From an uncultured Clostridia bacterium (GTDB lineage: Bacteria; Bacillota; Clostridia; Christensenellales; CAG-314): DNA of 64,000 bases. This document shows, in pieces, positions 37,160 through 46,213 of this stretch (position 1 is the first letter of the stretch; each line of letters opens with the position of its first letter). The position numbers and the translations under genes are program-made. The notes beneath the pieces are model-generated. The model was not told where the DNA came from. It saw only the letters and a list, made by a program, of their open reading frames with translations, and did not search any database. Location of the stretch: the NCBI GenBank assembly GCA_947625115.1, contig CANQND010000005.1, positions 1 through 64,000 on the forward strand. Direction: 5' to 3'.

Positions 37160-37191
37160 AAAAAAAGAGGCGACTTCGTTGGTCGCCTCTT
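37160..37191 (-). terminator. Intrinsic terminator of the putative sRNA
   Basis: GAGGCGAC (37167-37174)/GTCGCCTC (37182-37189) with minus-strand T tract. Confidence 0.8.
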
Positions 37192-37267
37192 CAAGAAGGA
37201 GGGTTCGGTCAGAAAAACTGATATCTAAGGGGTAAACGCTTTGAAGCTACCCGAGAAATTCTTAACC
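37160..37267 (-). ncRNA. Putative small non-coding RNA (~108 nt) with own promoter and terminator
   Basis: Minus TTGACA (37302-37297)-N17-TATACT (37279-37274, TGC-extended); no plausible ORF; terminator AGAGGCGAC-CAACGAA-GTCGCCTCT + U7. Confidence 0.65.
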
Positions 37268-37367
37268 TTACATAGTATAGCATTGCTTTTGCCCAATGTC
37301 AATACCGATTTTTGTGAACGTTGCAGATTATTTTTTCGCGCTTGACGTATTCGGGCGAAAAACGGGT

Positions 37368-37553
37368 CTACTGCTCCACTTCTATTGCGTTGACGGGGCA
37401 AACTTCCGCCGCCTCGTAGGTTTTGTCGGGGAAGTTTTCGGGGTTGCCCACAACGGAAGAAAAACCGTCGGAACCTATCTCGAACACTTCGGGACAAACG
37501 TCCGCGCACATTCCGCAACCGATACAATCATCTTTTTTTACAAACGCTTTCAT
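37368..37553 (-). CDS. Small ferredoxin
   Basis: DDCIGCGMCADVCPEVF ... CPVNAIEVE. Confidence 0.88.
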   Translation of the reverse strand: MKAFVKKDDCIGCGMCADVCPEVFEIGSDGFSSVVGNPENFPDKTYEAAEVCPVNAIEVEQ

Positions 37554-37653
37554 AGTCGCCTCCGAATATTCTGTACGAATATTGTACCCTATCCTAAGGA
37601 AAAACAAACGTTTGTTTGCTCGTTTTGCGGCGACCTTTGACGAAAACGCGGCG

Positions 37654-39138
37654 TTAATTGCGGGAGTACTTTGCAATCAAGTAGTTTACGTAGTAGTCGG
37701 GGTTGAAATCTTCACCCGTTGCCAAACGCAAAATTTCGTCGGGATATTTGCTTGCGCCGTACTTGTGGACGCGCTCTTTGAGCCAAGCGTTGACGCGCGC
37801 CGTTGTGCCGCTTGCAAGGCTTTGCTCCACGTTGAAATCTTTGCTCATTGCGTGATACAACTGCGCCGCTATCGCGCTGCCGAGTGCGTAGGTGGGAAAA
37901 TAGCCGAAATCGCCGTAAGCCCAATGCACGTCCTGCAACACTCCGAGAGAATCGTTGGGCGGGGTTATGCCGAAGTACTCGGTAAACTTTTTGTTCCAAT
38001 ACTCGGGCAGATCGGCTGTTTCCAACTCGCCCGAAATGAGTTTCTGCTCGATTTCGTAACGCAACATTATGTGGAGCGGGTAGGTCAACTCGTCCGCCTC
38101 GGTGCGAACGAAACTCGCTTCCGTTCTGTTTACGTACCCGACAAATTCCTCAACGCTCACGCCGTCCAGCTTGGGCGCGAAAACGCTTTGCAATTTGGGA
38201 TAATGTACGCGCCAGAAAGCCTCGCTACGACCGATAATATTTTCGTAGAAACGCGATTGACTTTCGTGCATACCGAGGCTTGCGCCGCCTCCGCAAAGAG
38301 TACCGTTGAGCTTGGGATCGACCTGACGTTCGTAGGTGGCGTGTCCCGTTTCGTGAATGACGGAAAACACGGACGAAACAAAATCGTTTTCGTAGTAGTG
38401 AGTGGTTATTCGCACATCGTCGGTGCCGATACCGCTTGTAAAGGGGTGTTCGCTTTCTTTCATTATGCCGAAATTTTTGTCAAAACACATCACGTCGCGA
38501 ATATATTCGCAAAATTCGCGCTGTTTTTCCTTTTCGATCTTCTGCTTTGCCCACTGCGGTACGGGAGCGACGCGCGCCGTCTTTTGCTTTACAAAGGGAA
38601 CAAGCCTGTTGCGCAACACGTCGAAAAACGCGTCGTACTTTGCCTGCGTGAAATGCGGTTCGTACATATCCAACAAAACGTCGTAACCCTTTGCGGAATC
38701 GCTTTCCAACCACACCGTAAGTTTGCGGCAGTAACGGACGATACGTTCAAGATACGGCTCGAACAGCCGAAAATTGCCCGTTAGTTTTGCCTCGACGTAG
38801 ACGGGGTACGCTTTGGCAGTAAGTTCGCCGAAAGCGGAGTACTCGTTCATCGGGATCTTTTTTGTGTCGGCAACGGACTTGTGCGTGACCTCTATTTCGT
38901 GGCGTAACGCTTCGTCCAAAGTTTCGCGATTTGCATACAACGCTTCGACGCACCGCTCGAACTCGGGGTCGGTGGTCAGCTTGTACTCCATTTCCGCCAA
39001 AACCGACTGATACGCGCTATCCGCCGCTATGCTGCCCGCCGCGGCGTCCGTCTGCGCGTCCCAACCTGTCAAAAAGTCTATGTAGTTGAAAGCCGACAAT
39101 TTTTTTCTCTGTTCGAGGTAAAATTCCAATTCTTTCAT
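37654..39138 (-). CDS. Carboxypeptidase Taq-family (M32) metallopeptidase
   Basis: HETGH motif (VIHETGHATYE), GMHESQSRFYENIIGRS. Confidence 0.9.
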   Translation of the reverse strand: MKELEFYLEQRKKLSAFNYIDFLTGWDAQTDAAAGSIAADSAYQSVLAEMEYKLTTDPEFERCVEALYANRETLDEALRHEIEVTHKSVADTKKIPMNEYSAFGELTAKAYPVYVEAKLTGNFRLFEPYLERIVRYCRKLTVWLESDSAKGYDVLLDMYEPHFTQAKYDAFFDVLRNRLVPFVKQKTARVAPVPQWAKQKIEKEKQREFCEYIRDVMCFDKNFGIMKESEHPFTSGIGTDDVRITTHYYENDFVSSVFSVIHETGHATYERQVDPKLNGTLCGGGASLGMHESQSRFYENIIGRSEAFWRVHYPKLQSVFAPKLDGVSVEEFVGYVNRTEASFVRTEADELTYPLHIMLRYEIEQKLISGELETADLPEYWNKKFTEYFGITPPNDSLGVLQDVHWAYGDFGYFPTYALGSAIAAQLYHAMSKDFNVEQSLASGTTARVNAWLKERVHKYGASKYPDEILRLATGEDFNPDYYVNYLIAKYSRN

Positions 39139-41705
39139 TATTTTCCTCCGTTTGTATCCGATTGAGAGTCGTCCTCTTGTTGCGTTGATTGCGACGCGTC
39201 AACTGCGCCGCGCTTTGCCGCACGGCGAGCCGCAACGGCTTTTTCCACTGCGGGGACGGCAAATTTAAGCCCGATGATAATGCCGCCCATAACAACGGCG
39301 TTGACGGCGATAAACAAAATCGAATAGCCGTCGATTTTTACATACATCGGCGTAGGTTCCGCGCCGCCCAGCCAACCGTTGATAAGTCCGAGTGCCCACG
39401 GAAATACGATATAGCACAACACCGTCCCCACGGTTCCTATCGCGCCGACGGTGAGATTGTACCAACCGTAGGGGTACAGCAATATCCACAACGCGACAAC
39501 TCCCGTTGCCGTCATAGAGAACATCGCGACAGTGCTGATTTGTTCGGGAGTGAGTCCCAGCAAATCTTTGAACGCGTAGGTCATTGCCACCGACAGGAAC
39601 ATCGCCGCGCCGCTGGGCAAGGTGCGTTTTAGCGTGTTGGCTACAAAGTTGCCCTTTATCAAGGCGTGATTTGGTTTTAACGCCAACAGGAATGAACATA
39701 TTCCTATCACGAAAAACTCCATTGCATACAGGTGTTGCGGCTCGAAAGGATAGGTCACCGACATAAACAGGCACAAAATCGTCGTGAGTACCGTCATAGA
39801 CGTTTTCATCAAAAACAGCGACGAACTGTTTTGTATGTTGTTGACGACTTGTCTGCCCTCTGCGACCACCTTGGGCATAGAGCTGAACTTGTTGTCCATA
39901 AGCACCAAGTTAGCCACCGTTTTGGCGGCGTCGGTGCCGCAACCGACGGAAATTGCGCAGTCGCTTTCGCGCATAGCGAGAATGTCGTTTACTCCGTCGC
40001 CCGTCATAGCCACGGTTCGTCCCGCCTTTTTCATAGAGCGGACGAGTATCGCTTTCTGCTCGGGAGTAACCCTGCCGAAAACGGTGTATTTATCGGCGGC
40101 TTCCGCCACCTGCTCGTCGGAAAGCCCCTCCAACGAAATGTATTTGTCCGCGTCTTTAACGCCCACTTTTGCGGCGATAACAGATACGGAAAGAGGATTG
40201 TCGCCCGAAATTATTTTGACGGCGACGTCGTTATCGCGGAACCAACCGATAATTTCGGGAGCGTCCGAGCGGATAGTGTCCTGCAAAACAATTATGGCAA
40301 TAGGTTCCAACCCCTCTACGGCGCCGTCGACAATGGGCTTGGAAGATTTGCCCACGGCAAGAACGCGCAACCCCTGCGCAAGCAGATCGTTACACTGTTT
40401 GGTAAAATCTTTGGAAGTTTTTTTGAACATAAACTCCGCCGCGCCTATCGCCGCAGTACCCTTGCCCTGCAACGTTGCCGCGCTGTACTTGCGCGCGGAG
40501 GAAAAGGGAACGCAAACCGTGCTGTCGTAGGGTTCTACGCCGTCAAGATACCTTTTCAGGGCTTGCGCGGTCATATTGTCGTCGCCCGTGGCGGCTACAA
40601 CGCTTTTTACTATCTTTTCCGTTTCTTCAAGAGAAATTTTTCCCAACGGAATGATTTTTTCCACCGTCATACTGCCGTCTGTTATGGTGCCTGTTTTGTC
40701 CAGACAAAGCGTGTCCACGCGCGCCAACATTTCGATACAGGGCAATTCTCTCACAAGTACCTTTTTGCGGGCGAGTTTAAGCGCGGCAACCGCCAAAGCC
40801 ACGCTTGTCAACAACACCATTCCGCTGGGAACCATACCTATCATACTGCCGCTCATAGCTCGTATCGCGTTGTTGACCCAATCGGTCACGTTGATGTTGT
40901 TGCCGCTTATATCAACGCCCAAATGACCCCAATAGCAGTTCCAGACGTTTATATCCGCGCCCAACAACACGCGCATTTGTTCGCTGCAAAAAAACGTGGC
41001 AATGCCGAGTGGAAAGATAATAAAGGAAATGAACTTTATTATGCTCCTGATACCTTTCATAAGTTGGCTGTCTGGAGTTTTGGCTTTTTTTACGCGAGAA
41101 GAGAGCTGTTCCACGTAGTTGTCGCGCCCCACTTTGTCGCAACGCGCGGTGCAATTGCCGCTTACGATAAAACTGCCGCTGAAAAGCATATCCCCTTTGC
41201 GCTTTTTGACGGGTTCGCTTTCGCCCGTAAGCATAGATTCGTTTACTTCAACTTCGCCCACAAGCAACTCGCTGTCACAGCAAATCTGCTTGCCCGCCGA
41301 AAAGAGCAAAATGTCGTCTGCCACAATATCTCTTGTGGAAACGGTTTGTTTTTCGCCGTTGCGAACAACTTCCGCAGTCGGTTCGGAAACAATGGAAAGT
41401 TTTTCCACGGCACGTTTACTGCGTATTTCCTGAATTATTCCGATAGCGGTGTTTGCAACGATAATAACGATAAACATCATATTGTTGTAGCTGTTGCAAA
41501 GCAACATTAACAAAAAGATGATAAAGCCGAGCAAATTGAAAAAAGTAAAAATGTTGGAGGCAAAAATTTGCAAGTAACTTTTGCCCACCACCCTTTTGGT
41601 GCGGTTGATAAGTTTTGCTTCGCGCCGAAGCCGAACGTCCAAATCGGTAAGTCCCTCGTTTATATCGGGAGTATATCTCACCAAAGTACCGTTGTTCTTT
41701 TTCAT
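39138..41705 (-). CDS. Cation-translocating P-type ATPase
   Basis: TGES, DKTGTITDGSM, MTGDGVNDILAMRESD. Confidence 0.9.
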   Translation of the reverse strand: MKKNNGTLVRYTPDINEGLTDLDVRLRREAKLINRTKRVVGKSYLQIFASNIFTFFNLLGFIIFLLMLLCNSYNNMMFIVIIVANTAIGIIQEIRSKRAVEKLSIVSEPTAEVVRNGEKQTVSTRDIVADDILLFSAGKQICCDSELLVGEVEVNESMLTGESEPVKKRKGDMLFSGSFIVSGNCTARCDKVGRDNYVEQLSSRVKKAKTPDSQLMKGIRSIIKFISFIIFPLGIATFFCSEQMRVLLGADINVWNCYWGHLGVDISGNNINVTDWVNNAIRAMSGSMIGMVPSGMVLLTSVALAVAALKLARKKVLVRELPCIEMLARVDTLCLDKTGTITDGSMTVEKIIPLGKISLEETEKIVKSVVAATGDDNMTAQALKRYLDGVEPYDSTVCVPFSSARKYSAATLQGKGTAAIGAAEFMFKKTSKDFTKQCNDLLAQGLRVLAVGKSSKPIVDGAVEGLEPIAIIVLQDTIRSDAPEIIGWFRDNDVAVKIISGDNPLSVSVIAAKVGVKDADKYISLEGLSDEQVAEAADKYTVFGRVTPEQKAILVRSMKKAGRTVAMTGDGVNDILAMRESDCAISVGCGTDAAKTVANLVLMDNKFSSMPKVVAEGRQVVNNIQNSSSLFLMKTSMTVLTTILCLFMSVTYPFEPQHLYAMEFFVIGICSFLLALKPNHALIKGNFVANTLKRTLPSGAAMFLSVAMTYAFKDLLGLTPEQISTVAMFSMTATGVVALWILLYPYGWYNLTVGAIGTVGTVLCYIVFPWALGLINGWLGGAEPTPMYVKIDGYSILFIAVNAVVMGGIIIGLKFAVPAVEKAVAARRAAKRGAVDASQSTQQEDDSQSDTNGGK

Positions 41706-41714
41706 ATTTTCTCC

Positions 41715-42743
41715 TTAACGGTGAGGTTTTTCGCCACGCAACTTCAACGTGGGACAGGCGTTTAGCGCGAGATCGGAAAACTCTTTTTTTACAAACATAT
41801 AGTAGCCGCGAGAGGCTATCATCGCGGCGTTATCTCCGCACAGGGCAAGTTTGGGCAGACAAACGCGCAACCCGTCGCGCTCGAACTCCGCCATTCGCGC
41901 GCGCAAATAGCCGTTTGCTCCCACGCCGCCCGCGACGGCAACCGTACGCGCCCCGTTACGCTCCGCCTCGCCGCGCAATCTGTCTACGGGACCGTCTATC
42001 GCCGCAACGGTAAAGCTCTTGGCTACGTCCGCCTTGTTGAGCGTTTCGCCGCGCTGTTCGGCGTTGTGCAGTAAGTTTATGACCGCCGTTTTCAGACCGC
42101 TGTAACTGAAATTGCCGTTGGAAGTTACAACGGAGTGAAACGGATAGACGTTTTCGCCCGTTTGCGAAAGACGGTCTATTTGCGGACCGCCCGGGTAGGG
42201 GAGCCCCAACACGCGCGCAACCTTGTCGAACGCCTCGCCTACCGCGTCGTCCACAGTGGAACAAACCACGTCGTACACGTCGTAGTCTATGACGTTGACG
42301 ATTGCGGTGTGACCGCCGCTTGCCAACAGGCAGACGTACGGAGGCGTCAGATCGGGATAAGTGAGGTAGTTTGCGCAGATATGCCCCTCTATATGATTGA
42401 CCGCCAACAGCGGCAAATTCGCCGCCTGACATAGCCCTTTGGCGTAGGAAACTCCCACGAGCAACGCGCCCACCAACCCCGCGCCGTAAGTTACGGCAAC
42501 GGCGTTAATATCCGACAAAGAAAGGTTCGCCTCTTCCAACGCCGCTTTTACCACTTTGTCCACAACTTCCACGTGGTTGCGCGAGGCGATTTCAGGCACA
42601 ACACCTCCGTACAAACGGTGAATATCTATTTGGGAAAGCACAACGTTCCCGACGATTTCTCTGCCGTTTTTGACGACCGCCGCAGCCGTTTCGTCGCAGG
42701 AACTTTCTATACCCAAAATATAAATATCATTATAGTGTTTCAT
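41715..42743 (-). CDS. tsaD: tRNA N6-adenosine threonylcarbamoyltransferase
   Basis: LGIESSCDETAAAVV, NHIEGHICANYL, LLASGGHTAIV. Confidence 0.93.
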   Translation of the reverse strand: MKHYNDIYILGIESSCDETAAAVVKNGREIVGNVVLSQIDIHRLYGGVVPEIASRNHVEVVDKVVKAALEEANLSLSDINAVAVTYGAGLVGALLVGVSYAKGLCQAANLPLLAVNHIEGHICANYLTYPDLTPPYVCLLASGGHTAIVNVIDYDVYDVVCSTVDDAVGEAFDKVARVLGLPYPGGPQIDRLSQTGENVYPFHSVVTSNGNFSYSGLKTAVINLLHNAEQRGETLNKADVAKSFTVAAIDGPVDRLRGEAERNGARTVAVAGGVGANGYLRARMAEFERDGLRVCLPKLALCGDNAAMIASRGYYMFVKKEFSDLALNACPTLKLRGEKPHR

Positions 42744-42750
42744 CTCTAAA

Positions 42751-42779
42751 ATAATACGCCTCGCAAACGTTTTTGTCAA
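42751..42779 (-). promoter_or_regulatory. Sigma70 promoter of tsaD
   Basis: TTGACA (42779-42774)-N17-TATTAT (42756-42751). Confidence 0.7.
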
Positions 42780-42803
42780 TGCTCTGCGCCAACGGTGATA
42801 AAA

Positions 42804-42840
42804 CGAAAAATTGCGAACCCGTTTGACGAGTTCGCAACCT
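42804..42840 (-). terminator. Intrinsic terminator after asnS
   Basis: Minus GGTTGCGAACTCGTCAAACGGGTTCGCAATTTTTCG. Confidence 0.65.
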
Positions 42841-42845
42841 GAAAG

Positions 42846-44222
42846 CTATTTAAGTTCCTTGGGCGCGCGCGGATACAACAACACGTCGCGAATGTTGGAC
42901 ATACCCGTAAGGTACATAACCATACGGTCCAGCCCCATACCGAAACCGCTGTGAGGAACAGAGCCGTAACGGCGCAAATCGAGGTACTGCTTGTAGCCCT
43001 CCACGGTGATACCCTTGCTACACATTGCCTGCACAAGTTTGTCGTAGTCCGTTTCGCGCTCGCTGCAACCCACTATTTCGCCGATACCCGGCACAAGCAG
43101 GTCCGTTGCCGCAACGGTTTTGCCGTCGGGGTTTTGCTTCATATAAAAAGCCTTGACGTCCTTGGGATAGTTGGTGACGAAAACGGGCTTTTTGTACACC
43201 TGCTCGGTGAGATAACGTTCGTGTTCGCTTTGCAATTCCGCACCCCATTTGGGTTGATAAACGAATTGTACGTTTGCTTGGCGCAGTTGCTCTACCGCGT
43301 CGGAATAGTCCAACACCACAAATTTAGATTGCACCACATTGCGCAGTTTGTCCGTCAAACCTTTTTCATAGAACCTTTCAAAGAAGTCCAACTCGGCGGG
43401 GCAATGTTCCAAAACATATCCTACGATAAATTTTACGTAGCTTTCCACTATCTCGATAATATCGGGCAGTTCGGCAAAAGCCACTTCCGGCTCTACTTGC
43501 CAAAACTCCGCAACGTGACGGGAAGTGTTGGAGTTTTCGGCGCGAAACGTGGGACCGAACGTGTAAATTTTGCCCAACGCCATTGCCGCCACTTCGCCCT
43601 CCAACTGTCCCGAAACGGTCAGATAGGCACGTCTGCCGAAAAAGTCGTCGGCGTAGTACTCCTGTTCGTTGGCGGCGGTATCGTTCCAATGCTTGGTTGT
43701 GACGTTAAACACCTCTCCCGCGCCCTCGCAGTCGCTACCCGTAATTATGGGCGTGTGTACGTAGGTAAAGCCGTTGCTCTGAAAATACACGTGCGTGGCG
43801 TAGCTCAATGCGGAACGGACGCGTTGCACGTTCATATACGTGTTGGTGCGTACCCTGAGGTGCGGTATCGTGCGCAAAAACTCCAAGCTGTGACGCTTTT
43901 TTTGCAATGGGTAATCTGCGGGACACTCTCCCAAAATTTGGTAAGAATCCAATTGCAGTTCGCAGACGTTTTGCGGCGATTCCGCAAGAACACCCGTGAG
44001 CTTCACGCTGCAACCGACGGAAAACACCGTCGGCACCTTGTCGTCGAAACGCGATTTGTCTATTACCGTTTGAAGATTTTTCAGACAAGTGCCGTCGCTC
44101 ACCTCGATAAACGCAACGTTTTTGGAGTCGCGCGCGGTGCGTACCCAGCCGCATACGGTAATTTGCTTGCCGACCAACTCTTTGTACTTATCAAAAACCT
44201 CTTTGATGTCGATATGTTTCAT
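42846..44222 (-). CDS. asnS: Asparaginyl-tRNA synthetase
   Basis: Class IIb OB domain TVCGWVRTARDSKNVAFIEVSDGT, FRAENSNTSRHVAEFWQVEPE, GFGMGLDRMVMYLTG. Confidence 0.94.
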   Translation of the reverse strand: MKHIDIKEVFDKYKELVGKQITVCGWVRTARDSKNVAFIEVSDGTCLKNLQTVIDKSRFDDKVPTVFSVGCSVKLTGVLAESPQNVCELQLDSYQILGECPADYPLQKKRHSLEFLRTIPHLRVRTNTYMNVQRVRSALSYATHVYFQSNGFTYVHTPIITGSDCEGAGEVFNVTTKHWNDTAANEQEYYADDFFGRRAYLTVSGQLEGEVAAMALGKIYTFGPTFRAENSNTSRHVAEFWQVEPEVAFAELPDIIEIVESYVKFIVGYVLEHCPAELDFFERFYEKGLTDKLRNVVQSKFVVLDYSDAVEQLRQANVQFVYQPKWGAELQSEHERYLTEQVYKKPVFVTNYPKDVKAFYMKQNPDGKTVAATDLLVPGIGEIVGCSERETDYDKLVQAMCSKGITVEGYKQYLDLRRYGSVPHSGFGMGLDRMVMYLTGMSNIRDVLLYPRAPKELK

Positions 44223-44291
44223 ATTCTACTCCGTTTGCTATCGGCAAAAGCCGAATTTGCCGCCCGCTCGTTGCGCCAAGCGACAAGTACA

Positions 44292-44320
44292 ATTATAGCA
44301 ACATTGTGTAAAAAAAGCAA
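44292..44320 (-). promoter_or_regulatory. Sigma70 promoter of asnS (TTGCTT-N17-TATAAT, TGC-extended)
   Basis: AAGCAA at 44315-44320 and ATTATA at 44292-44297 on plus. Confidence 0.65.
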
Positions 44321-44356
44321 TATTTGCAACGGCTATTTCTCAAAATCCGTTGCAAA

Positions 44357-44388
44357 AAGGGGAGCGTGCAAAGACGTTCCCCTTTGAA
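44357..44388 (-). terminator. Intrinsic terminator of the surface-protein operon
   Basis: Minus AAAGGGGAACGTCTTTGCACGCTCCCCTTTTTG. Confidence 0.7.
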
Positions 44389-44402
44389 ACAGCCAAACAG
44401 AC

Positions 44403-46202
44403 CTATTCTTCCGTTTTGGGCGTTACGAAGATCCCGGGAGCAATTTCCTGCGGTTCTTCGGGCTGAGCTTCGGTTGCGGCGGCTTCCTCTTTGCCTTGGT
44501 TGAAGATAGCCTCTTCCTCGGCGGTTTTGATGTTGCGCTTGATGAGTCCCTTTTTGATAAGTTCCACAATGCCCTCGTATGGCATATAGAAATCTTCCGA
44601 GATATGCTCTACGCGCGGCAAACCGAGTTTTTCCATTGCGATACCGATAAGCTCGATTGCGTACTTGATACGCTTTTCGTTCTTGATACGGTACATAGAC
44701 GGAGTTTCAACATTGGAGGGCGTGTTGCTTACGTCTTCGAGCTGGTACTTCGTTTCGGCAAATTCCGCAGGATCCAAAGGCAAGTACAAGCACATCGTCT
44801 TGCCGCGGAAAGCGATTTTTGCCACAACGACTTTGCCCGACTTGTACGTTTCGCGCTTCCAACTGTAACGGTCGTGAACTTTCTTGTAGGAGAGCAATTC
44901 GTTTTTCAAATCGGTGTACCAACGTTTTACGTCGTCGTCCGATTGAATGAGGCGCGCTTGGAAACTCTTATCATAGCGCAACGTTCCCGCCTCAGCCGAT
45001 TCCTCTTCAATGATGATGGGTTCGCGTTTTTTACGCTCCTCTTCGGGCAGAGCGTTTACAGTGATACGGTAGCCCACGGATCTGTCCTGATAAACAACGG
45101 TTACGGTGGGGTTGCCCTCCTTGCTCATATCGGGAGCAAGTACGGAGTAGTCGTCCACGACCACTTCGGTGGGTTCGGTGTTGAACACAGCCGTAACTAT
45201 CAAACCGTCGTGATTGAGCGCGTCGCCCGCGTAAAACTCTTTCTGCACGCCGTCGGTGTTGAGCGTGATGTACAACAGCGTACGTTCGGGTTCCTCTTCC
45301 TGTTCGGGTTCGGTAACTGCAATCGTGTAGTAAGCGGTCATATTCTCGTACTTTACGGTGACGGTTTTGATGCCCGCTTCGGACAAATCGGGCGTAACGA
45401 CGTAGCAACCCGCAATTTCATTTGCATTGGCGATACGTCCGAACAATTCTTCGTCCACAACAGAGTACTCAACGATGGATTCCGTAGTGGGGTCGGCGTT
45501 GAAGTTTGCCGTGATGACCAAGCCCTCGCAATTGAACGTTTCGCCTACGACAAATTCGCGCTTTACAACGCGTACGTCGATGGAGATACCCACCAACTCG
45601 CGCTCGGGTTCTTCCTCAACAGCGGGAACAACCGTTTCAACGGGTTGTTCTTCTACTGCGGGAGCAGGTTCTTCAACAGAAATCGTGTACAGCGTGGATA
45701 CGGTGTTGAAACGTACGCCGACAGTAACCTTGCCCGCCTGAGATAAGTCGGGCTTGATGACATAGCAACCTTGCGCGCTTGCGTCGGGTTCCTCGTCCAC
45801 AACCGTGTAGTAGGACACTGTTTCCGTTGTGGGCGCGGCGTTGTACTCCGCGTGTATGACAAGTCCCTCACAGTTGAACTCGTCGCCTACGGTAAACTCT
45901 CTTTGCACTACGCCGAGATCGAGAGTCAAGCCTGTAAGTTCTCTCTTTACTTCTTCCGCTTTGGGTTGTTGAATTACCACAACGCGCGGTTCTGCCTGTT
46001 GCGCAACGTTTTGAACGGGCTGTTGCGCTTGTTCGTCGTTGTTTTTGTTCTTGCGATTTGAACGCAATATCAGCGTGCAGAAAACCGCAATTTCGATCAG
46101 GATCAATACACCCTGTATCACCAACAGCCAAAACATAGCCGTGCTTGCGTCCCAATCCAGCTCATAGCCGAAAATAGAGATCGTACTTAGAAAATTTAGC
46201 AT
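44403..46202 (-). CDS. Membrane protein with three bacterial Ig-like (Big_3-like) repeats and a conserved C-terminal domain
   Basis: N-terminal TM MFWLLVIQGVLILIEIAVFCTLIL; repeats ELxGxxxDxxVVxREFxVGDxFNCEGLVIxAxxN; C-terminal RYDKSFQARLIQSDDDVKRWYTDLKNELLSYKKVHDR. Confidence 0.75.
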   Translation of the reverse strand: MLNFLSTISIFGYELDWDASTAMFWLLVIQGVLILIEIAVFCTLILRSNRKNKNNDEQAQQPVQNVAQQAEPRVVVIQQPKAEEVKRELTGLTLDLGVVQREFTVGDEFNCEGLVIHAEYNAAPTTETVSYYTVVDEEPDASAQGCYVIKPDLSQAGKVTVGVRFNTVSTLYTISVEEPAPAVEEQPVETVVPAVEEEPERELVGISIDVRVVKREFVVGETFNCEGLVITANFNADPTTESIVEYSVVDEELFGRIANANEIAGCYVVTPDLSEAGIKTVTVKYENMTAYYTIAVTEPEQEEEPERTLLYITLNTDGVQKEFYAGDALNHDGLIVTAVFNTEPTEVVVDDYSVLAPDMSKEGNPTVTVVYQDRSVGYRITVNALPEEERKKREPIIIEEESAEAGTLRYDKSFQARLIQSDDDVKRWYTDLKNELLSYKKVHDRYSWKRETYKSGKVVVAKIAFRGKTMCLYLPLDPAEFAETKYQLEDVSNTPSNVETPSMYRIKNEKRIKYAIELIGIAMEKLGLPRVEHISEDFYMPYEGIVELIKKGLIKRNIKTAEEEAIFNQGKEEAAATEAQPEEPQEIAPGIFVTPKTEE

Positions 46203-46213
46203 TTGTAGTTACC

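Noticed and set aside
37160-37267. Interpretation of the nrdD-upstream RNA as SRP RNA, 6S RNA or tracrRNA
   Set aside because: No GGAAGGAAGCAG tip for SRP, too short and not rod-like for 6S, and no CRISPR repeat or cas genes in the window.
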